Shown here in pieces: positions 56,680-64,000 of a stretch of DNA of 64,000 nucleotides (position 1 is its first letter; each line of letters opens with the position of its first letter). Origin of the DNA: Lycium barbarum (taxonomy: Eukaryota > Streptophyta > Magnoliopsida > Solanales > Solanaceae). The translations under genes and the position numbers were made by a program. Location: NCBI RefSeq assembly GCF_019175385.1, contig NC_083340.1, positions 18,364,336 to 18,428,335 on the forward strand, in the 5' to 3' direction. The notes under the pieces were generated by a model. It was not told the origin of the DNA. It ran no database searches and was given only the letters and a program-made list of their open reading frames with translations.

Positions 56680-58649
56680 CCCCCCCCCCCCCCCCACATC
56701 ATGGCCTAGGTGTAACAAGGCACTCGATACCTGACTGGATATGACCAAGCGAACCACGTGGCTTGCTGACTCAACATAGGCATGAATTGATACAGAATAA
56801 ATTATGAACATGCATAATTTAAGTAAAACATGTGACCATAAATCATAAGTCTGAAAATATCATAATATCATAATGAGGAATAGCCTGAATAAACATAATA
56901 ATAATAAGCCAAAATGGCTAAATGACTTGGAATATCTGACATAACATAACCGACTAGTCTATGAAACTTCAGACATGAATCTAACTGCTAAACTATTTAT
57001 CGGGACAAAGCCCCCGGCATACCTTAACCGCATGACTAAAATAAACATAAGTAAAGCTAAAACCCCGAATAGAATGGGGCTCACCAAAAGCTGATACGTG
57101 CTGAGCCCTAACGTGCTGATCTGTCGTCCTGTAAATCTGCATTGTGAAATACAGGCCCCAGGCAAATAAAAGGGACATCAGTGCCCTTGAATTATATTGG
57201 TATGTAAAACAACTGAATGAAATAAACATGGCACGTGAAATAATAAAACTGAAACTGTAAACTAAACATGAACATGAATATCATCTGACATGAATATGTA
57301 TGTATATCATGAGTAAAATATTTTAAGTGTGTAAAGATACCTGTGGTAGATCATTAGTATAATCGACATGTAACCACCATGTAAGAACGTGGCATCTTCC
57401 CGGCCAACTAAGCCATCCTATACCTTGCCGGGGTATAAGACATGAACATGAATGGATCCAATATCCCTCAATGGGGAAAAACATGAAGGAGTCGTATTAA
57501 CTGGGTAGAGCGATCCTTATCCTACGTTGGCATACGTATTTTCAGGGTATCTGAGCCTTCTCGGTAATCTGTGCAACTCCCAAAACATAAGCATGGATAT
57601 ATTTGGCTTAGAAGCCTATGAATTTTATAAACATGACTTGCAACATGATTTGTAGATATAATATAACATGAATACGTAGTATAACTTGTATGAAAATATG
57701 GAGACATGCAGGATTTTCATGAAATTAAGCATAATAGTTCATATCTTGTATTTAAAAACTGATGGAATGCAAAGTATGGGTTTTCATGGATTACAGACAG
57801 ATTCTCAATAAGCAGAATAGAATATTAAGAACACAATAACGAAGTAATCTTACAAACATGGTATATCAAGGCACATGTACTTAGGGTTATCATGAACATG
57901 TCTATAACCCTAGTTTTTGGTGAACGTTCATACAATCATGGAAGAACGTGGCGTGGGGAAGAAATATAATGTTGGCACACGTATATCGAAACCCTACATA
58001 CCTGTAAATGCTCCAAAACTTGTAATAGAATTTGAAAAGCTTGAACTTTGAACCTTGAGATAAGTTTTCTTGAAAACTCTAGGTTAGGAATAATGAACCC
58101 TTATTAGATTACATGAATACATGATAGAATTCACTTGGAATAGTTTACCTTGATGTTTTGGATTGATGGGAGAAAAACACCTTCGTGCTAGGGCTTAGGT
58201 ATTGTGAAAACTGATATTCTAGAACGAAGTGTTGTATTTATACTGTTTGATATTGGGGAGGATTGACGGTGCACTTGATGATTCGTCGATGTGTCAACGG
58301 TCCATCGACGTGTCGACGATCCGTCGAGTTGCTTAGATGATCCGAGTCTGATTTTTGATAGTGCATCATTGATGGTCCATCCTTAGATGATCCGAGTCTG
58401 ATTTTTGATGGCATATCATTGACGGTCCGTCGATTCGACCGTACTGTCAGTAGTCTGAGAAAGTCCAGAGAGTTTGCAAAATGAGGTCCTTAGGGACGGC
58501 GCATTTTAAGATCGACGTCTTGTCCCTCTGGCCGTTGAATGCCACCCGTAGAACTAAGTCTTGTTTTTTGACTTAAACTCTCCCTTTTTGGCTTCTGAGA
58601 TCCCTGAGTCATAGATGCGGCTTAGTTTAAAGGTACGAGGTGTTGCATA
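56680..58649 (-). repeat. 5' LTR of chromovirus X
   Basis: On the - strand it starts TGCAACACCTCGTACC at 58647 and ends at a 17-base G run (C run on the + strand, 56679-56695). It pairs with 33485-35260. TATAAATA lies at 58242-58235 with GACGGTCC palindromes upstream (58265-58510). A roughly 60-bp block (GATGATCCGAGTCTGATTTT) is duplicated at 58330-58440 and not in the partner LTR. Confidence 0.85.
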
Positions 58650-59418
58650 ACGTAATGAGTTCAATCATATTGAGTAGAGAGTGTCATCGATTGCTGAGTA
58701 TGAGGCTTGTTTTCACTCCTTGTCCAGATATACGCTTCAGTTGCTCCCCACAAAGGCGGAGAGAGTGGGGAGATTCGTCAAGGGGTTGAACATTCCTTTG
58801 AAGTTATTAACTTTTCAGTTAGTATCCATATGAGCTTCGTTTCAGGATGTGGTAGATCATGTCACTACAGTTGAGTCAACGAGATAGGATAACTATGGTA
58901 AGGGTAATGATAAGAGGGCCCGCAAGAGGGGCAACTTCAGTGGTTCATTCCTCAGAGGGTAGAACTAGCATGGGTAGAGTTCCCAGTTCTACTCTAGTCG
59001 CCTGATTCATTCAGCTATGCATACATCTATTGGAGGGTCTTCAGGGACTAGTAGTCATTATTCAGGGCAGCCAGTCCAGGGTTCGTATTCTAGGTTCTCT
59101 AATTGTGGTGGGTATTCGGGTTCTTCAGCTTCAGTTCAGCAGCCCGTAATCGACAGGGTGTGGTTTGAGTATGGTGAGTCTGGGCATATCGGGATGAATT
59201 TCCCTCAGCTCGAAAATAGTGGTCAGAGTACTCAGTATCAAGCTCCCCGAGCTCCAGCATCATCTGCTAGAGAGGGTGGATCTTATGGTAGAGGTAGTGC
59301 ACAGCCTGGGAGGGATGGCCACACATCTGGTAGAGGTGGCACCCAGCCTAGAAAAGGTGGATCCCAGTCACGCAGAGGTGGACATTATCCCAGTAGGGGC
59401 GGAGCAAAGTCAGGTTAG
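58650..59418 (+). pseudogene. Gag of chromovirus Z, 3' part
   Basis: It resumes the gag cut at 33484 with N-E-F-N-H-I and S-I-A-E-Y-E-A-C-F-H-S-L-S-R-Y. It continues through LLPTKAERVGRFVKGLNIPL, the end of the capsid domain. The zinc knuckle, normally C-x2-C-x4-H-x4-C, is present only as W-F-E-Y-G-E-S-G-H-I-G-M-N-F-P, with all three Cys lost. A Gly/Ser/Arg-rich tail (GRGSAQPGRDGHTSGRGGTQ) follows. Several stops break the frame. Confidence 0.85.
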
Positions 59419-59834
59419 GGTGGTCATGGAGGTTTGCAGGCTGGTGGCGAGTGGGTTCATTGTTACGCTTTCCCTGAAAAGACAGAGGTCGAGGATTTCG
59501 ATGTTGTTATCACAGGTAATATCTCAATCTGTCACCAGCGGCTTTAGTGTTATTCGACCGCATTCCACTTTCTCTTATATGTCTACATATTTCTCTATGG
59601 GTCTGGATATGGTTTGTAATCTACTTGACGTGTCTATTTATGTATCTAATCTGATTGGAGATTCTGTAGTGGTAGATCGAGTCGATCGGTCTTGTACAGT
59701 TACGTTTATGGTTATGGTACTTGGGTGGACTTAGTGATTCTTGATATAGTAGATTTCGATGTTATCTTGGGTATAAGTAGGTTGTCTCCTTATCATGCTA
59801 TTTTAGACTATCATGCCTAGACAGTCATATTAGC
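59419..59834 (+). pseudogene. Protease of chromovirus Z, N-terminal part
   Basis: Frame pieces H-C-Y-A-F-P-E-K-T-E-V-E, V-V-I-T-G-N-I-S-I and S-T-F-S-Y-M-S are the start of the aspartic protease. The region of the active-site motif (normally L-x-D-S/P-G-S-T) is frameshifted. V-D-F-D-V-I-L-G-I-S-R-L-S-P-Y-H-A-I-L-D-Y is the later conserved segment. It is cut by a solo LTR at 59835. Confidence 0.8.
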
Positions 59835-60968
59835 TGATGGGTGTTAATTATTCATATAATTGTATACATAAAAAATAAGTTTTAAAATAAAACATGAATA
59901 ATTATATCTTATTCTCTCATATTTTCTGACAGAATTTTATAGGAAGAAGAGTACTGCAGAAGAATAGAGAAGAAACAAATTGTCAAAGAAGTAAGCAAAG
60001 AATTCAATAGGTGCAACCACGAATTCATAAGTCATAACCGTGGAGTTTTACATATGGGAATCACAAAAGTCAACATTAGGAAAAGTTGTGAATTCCACGG
60101 GGTGTCACCGCTTCAAACTCACACCCGTCAAGTGTTGAAATCCACGGGTGTCACCTCTTCATACTCACACCCGTCAAGTGTTGAAACTCACGGGTATCAC
60201 CACTTCATACTCACAGTTGTCAAGTTTTGAAATCCATGGGTGTCACCGCTTCATACTCACAGCCGTCAAGTGTTGAAATTCACGGGTGTTGCCACTTCAT
60301 ACTCACACCCGTCAACTGTGGGCATCAAGAAAAGGGTTGCAAAATTTACGGGTGCGACTACTGTTGTCATACTCTCACCCATCAAGTAAGGTCACGGATG
60401 TGAGGACTACTTCAAAGAATGCATTCGTAGTCCTAATTCTCACGGAGGGATTAATTCAAATAATTTTGTTGGTTTAAAATTGTTATCTTTTTTCTTTTGG
60501 TCCTAATTCTCACGGAGGGATTGACTCAAATAAGTTTAATGATTTGAGGGGTCTCTATCTTATTTCTTTCGGTTCTAATTCTCGCGGAGGGACTGACTCA
60601 ATTAAGTTTAGTAATTTTAAGGGCTAGTTGCAAGAGGTCTTTATTCCTCATAACACAAATCAAGTCAAATAAGTTTTTCTATTCTTTTTTGGAATTTAAT
60701 AGAATGAGATTTTATTATAATTGTACCAAGTGGATTCAACGACTCCCAAATCTTTTATTTTTAAATTTTCTAATAAGTTGTTTATTTTATTTTAAGTAAT
60801 TTATAATTTCAAAACCTCTCCTTTCATCAACTTGATTCTCTCAAATAGTACCCAAGACAATACACATCTATAGCCTAGGTGGTTCCAATCTCTGTGGGAC
60901 GATATCTTAAACTATACTAGAATTTGACAAAGTACGAGCGGATTTTCCTATGCACTTTGGCCTCGTCA
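59835..60968 (+). mobile_element. Solo LTR, 1.13 kb, in the Z protease
   Basis: It begins TGATGGGTGTTAATTATTC and ends GGCCTCGTCA, with a perfect 5-bp duplication TTAGC (59830-59834 and 60969-60973). No internal retroelement sequence is present. It contains a tandem array at 60085-60320. The closing part (TCTCTGTGGGACGATATCTT and AAACTATACTAGAATTTGAC) is styled like LTR ends of Athila and some Copia elements, so the superfamily is left open. Removing it restores the Z frame (T-V-x-L-A-M-P-G). Confidence 0.9.
60085..60320 (+). repeat. Five-copy ~50-bp tandem repeat with inner complementarity
   Basis: Units contain CACGGGTGTCACC, CTTCATACTCACACCCGTCA and AGTGTTGAAAT. In each unit CACGGGTGT and ACACCCGTC are near complements, so each could form a stem of 8-9 bp. 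The copies differ at a few positions. Confidence 0.85.
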
Positions 60969-60973
60969 TTAGC

Positions 60974-63900
60974 TATGCCGGGTATTCCTAGACTTGAGTG
61001 GAAGGGTACTCCTAGTCCCTCCTCGAAGAAGATCATTTCATTCCTTCGAGCCAAGAAGTTAGTGAATAGATGATGTTTGGCCTACTTGGCCCATATTCGT
61101 GATACCAATGTTGACAATCTGCCACTTGAGTTTGTGCCCATTGTAAGCGAGTTCATGAAGGTGTTCCCTACGGACTTGCTGGGTATGCCACCTAATCGTG
61201 ATATTGACTTCTGCATTGATTTAGAGCTGGGGACTCGTCCTATTTCTATTCCTCCATAGCAGATGGCACCGGCTGAGTTTAGAGATTTGAAGGAAATGTT
61301 GCAAGATCTTCTTAGTAAGGGCTTCATTAGACTGGATGTCTCCCTTGGGGCTCTCCCGTGATTTTTGTGAAGAAGAAGGATGGGCTCATGCCGATGTGTA
61401 TATATTACCGCCAGTTGAACAAGGTCACCATTTGAAATAAGTATTCTAGTCCCTGAATTGATGATTTGTTGACTAACTTCAAGGAGCTTTCATGTTTTTC
61501 AAGATTGATTTGAGGTCGGGCTATCACCAGTTGAAGATTAGGGCCGAGGATATTCTCAAGATTGCCTTTAGAACTCGTTATGGACATTACTACTTACTCG
61601 TTATGTCTTTTGGGCTTACCAATGCCCCGAAAGCTTTTGTGGACTTGATAAATGGCATTTTCAAGACATACTTGGATTCCTTCATCGCAGTCTTCATTGA
61701 TGACATTTTCGTGTATTCGCGTAGTAAGGAAAATCATGAGAAGCACTTGAGTATTGTACTTGGATTGTTGAAGGAAAAGGAGCTTTATGCTAAGTTTTCT
61801 AAGTGTGAGTTTTGGCTTGATTCTATAGCGTTCTTGGGGCATGTTGTGTCTAAGGACGGGATTATAGTGGATCTCAAGAAGATTAAGGCAGCCCGATATT
61901 GTGCTATGCCCACTTTAGTGACCGAGATAGGAGTTTTATGGGTCTCGCCTTTTATTACTATCAGTTTGTGAAGGGATTTTCTTCGATCACTTCCTATTTG
62001 ACTCCTTTGACTCAAAATAATACGCCTTTTCAGTGGTTCGATGAGTGAGAGAAGATATTCGAAAAGCTCAAGACTTTGTTGGCTTCAGCTCCTATTTTAT
62101 CTCTACCAGTCGAGAGAAAGGATTTCACCGTGTATTGTGATGCTTCGCGTATAGGTTTGGGTTGTGTTCTGATGCAAGATGGTAAGGTTATTACCTATGC
62201 TTCGAGGCAGCTGAAGGTGCACGAGAAGAACTACCCCACTCATGACTTGGAGTTGGCGGCTGCAGTTTATTCTTTGAAGATTTGGAGGCACTACTTGAAT
62301 GGGGTTCATTGTGAGGTTTTCACTGATCACCGTATCCTTTAGCATGTGTTCAATCAGAGGGAGTTGAACTCCAGACATCGCATATGGATGGAGTTTCTCA
62401 AGGACTATTTGACCATTTTGTATCATCCGAGCAAGGCCAATGTAGTGGCAGATGCTTTGAGCCGGAAAGCGGTGAGTATGGGTAGTTTTGCCCGATTAGT
62501 ATCTGCGGAGAGACCTTTGGCTAAAGACGTTCAGACTTTGGCAAACGGGATGCTGAGACTAGATATTCCAGATTCAGGTAGAGTTTTGGCTTGTGTTGAG
62601 GCGAGGTCATCGCTTTTGGATCAGATTAAGGCACAGTAGTTCGAGGATGCGAAGTTGTGCAAGATTCGTGATAAAGTGTTGAGTGGAGAGGCCAAGGAAG
62701 TAATTTCGAATAGTGAGGAGGTTATGAGGATTAAGGGGCGTGTTTGCGTTCCTCAGGTTGGTGATTTGATCAAGTTAATTTTAGAGGAGGCTCACAATTC
62801 TAGATATTCTATTCACCCTGGTGCTACCAAGATGTATCATGATTTGAGACAACACTATTGGTGGGGTAGGATGAAGAGTGATATCGTTGAGTTTGTTTCT
62901 CAGTATTTGAATTCCCAGCAGGTTATGTATGAGCATCAGAGATCGGGAGGTATGCTTCAAAGGATGCCCATTCCATAGTGGAAGTGGAATGGAATAGCCA
63001 TAGATTTTGTGGTTGGTCTTCTGAAGTCCTTGGGAATGTTTGATTCGATTTGGGTTATTGTAAATAGGCTGACTAAGCCTACGCACTTCATTCCAGTTCA
63101 GATGACCTACAATGTAGAGAAGTTGGCCAAGATCTATATCCGAGAGATTATTCGACTGCATGGAGTGCCCATTTCCATTATCAACGACAGAGGCACTCAG
63201 TTCACGTCTTATTTCTGGAGGACTTCGCAGGCCGAGATGGGGACTCAGTTGGATCTTAGTTTCTTTTCACCCCCAGACGGATGGTCAGTCTAAGCGGACG
63301 ATTTAGGTGTTAAAGGATATGTTTCGATCTTACGTGATTGACTTTAGTGGTCATTGGGACCAATTCTTATCTTTGGCAGAGTTTGCGTACAATAACAACT
63401 ATCATTCGAGTATCGACGTGGCACTATTCGAGGCTTTATATAGGAGGAGATGCCGATCTCCGATTGGCTAGTTTGATGCTTTTAAGGTGAGACCTTGGGA
63501 TACCGATCTTTTGAGGGAGTTGTTGGATAAGGTGAAGTTAATTCAAAAAAAGCTTCTCACGGCTCAGAGTAGGCAAAAGGAGTATGTGGACCGGAAGGCC
63601 CGGGATCTAGAGTTCATATAGGTGAGTAAGTCCTGTTGAAGGTTTCGCCTATGAAAGATGTGATGATATTTGGGAAGACGGGCAAGCTTAGCCCGAGGTT
63701 CATTAGCCCATTTGAGATCCTTCGTCATGTGGGAGAGGTACCTTATGAGTTAGCATTACCTCCAGGTTTTTCGGATGAGGTGTTTCATGTGTCTATGCTG
63801 AAGAAATATCATTCAGACGAGTCTTATATCATTCAGTGGGATTCGGTTCTATTTGATCAGAATATGTCTTTTGAAGAGGAACCAGTGGCTATTTTGGATG

Positions 63901-64000
63901 AAGAGGTTCGAAAGTTGAGGTCAAAGGAGATAGCTTCGGTAAAGGTTCAGTGGAAGCATCATCCAGTCGAGGAGGCTACTTGGGGGATTAAGGTTGATAT
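60974..64000 (+). pseudogene. Pol of chromovirus Z, continues beyond the window
   Basis: After the protease end comes the RT start (LPLEFVPIVSEFMKVFP, then LGTRPISIPP). RT continues with [34 protein letters not shown] and the catalytic [11 protein letters not shown] (about 61700). RNase H shows [20 protein letters not shown] and F-T-D-H. Integrase shows SIHPGATKMYHDLRQHYWW, but the paired Cys are replaced (Q-Y-L-N-S-Q-Q). The core residues GIAIDFVVGL and SIINDRGTQFTS are seen; the Glu helix is frameshifted near 63290. The tail FEEEPVAILDEEVRKLRSKE and ASVKVQWKHHPVEEATW lead into a chromodomain-like end at the window edge. About ten stops or shifts are present. Confidence 0.9.

Larger units (their letters stand above)
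33485..58649 (-). mobile_element. Chromovirus X, full length but nested and decayed
   Basis: It has LTRs at 33485-35260 (3') and about 56680-58649 (5') on the - strand, gag at 56458-55199 and pol at 42152-38712. The insertion lies in gag of element Z. The Z frame ...TLRDKR is cut after ACG (33484) and resumes TAATGAGTTCAATCAT at 58653. A 4-bp ACGT (33481-33484 and 58650-58653), with one mismatch if 5 bp are counted, is the likely target duplication. X is interrupted by a solo LTR (35505-38706) and by an Athila-type element (42153-55198). Confidence 0.85.

Noticed and set aside
60085..60320. Regularly spaced direct repeats resembling a CRISPR array
   Set aside because: The 'spacers' are themselves repeated and the array sits in a plant LTR with clear target duplications; it is an ordinary tandem repeat.

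Overview
This window is intergenic plant DNA made almost entirely of transposable elements. I found no intact host gene, no rRNA or tRNA gene and no CRISPR array. Eudicot nuclear DNA is clear from the Ty3/gypsy chromovirus, Athila and Tat/Ogre retroelements, plant Helitrons with CTAG ends and CACTA-type MITEs. A solanaceous genome is my best guess from the style of the LTRs, but that is inference.

Layout. 1-2640 is decayed AT-rich sequence. 2640-7800 holds two chromovirus 3' ends (integrase tail, polypurine tract, LTR) facing each other, which makes a long inverted repeat. 7800-8890 is a partial chromovirus LTR full of microsatellites. 8930-16150 is a pol-less Tat/Ogre element: a gag fragment, a 3' region carrying three different tandem arrays, and an LTR flanked by a polypurine tract on one side and a primer binding site on the other. 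16150-16390 is a clipped LTR end. 16629-25074 is a non-autonomous Helitron on the + strand holding two more Helitrons on the - strand (17860-21989 and 22408-24103). The first of these holds two back-to-back Mutator-like elements with 9-bp target duplications. 25075-29040 is AT-rich, with a CACTA MITE and a 204-bp tandem duplication.

From 29041 to the window end is one nested structure. Element Z (chromovirus, + strand) begins with an LTR at 29041-32553, itself broken by a Copia-like solo LTR. Its gag is cut at 33484 and resumes at 58650, and its pol runs off the right edge after a second solo LTR (59835-60968). The 25-kb insert is element X, a chromovirus on the - strand with both LTRs. X is split in turn by a 3.2-kb solo LTR (35505-38706) and by an Athila-type element (42153-55198). 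The Athila has a + strand LTR, gag and pol, followed by an inverted 3' part containing an LTR fragment, its polypurine tract and a - strand gene resembling the 'putative plant transposon protein' family. That gene has its own promoter-like leader.

All retroelement reading frames except the Athila gag carry stops or frameshifts, so the locus looks old. The most interesting signals are the internal promoter-like block of the Athila accessory gene, and a palindrome with core ACGGACCGT placed upstream of TATA boxes in three unrelated LTR families and in that internal promoter.
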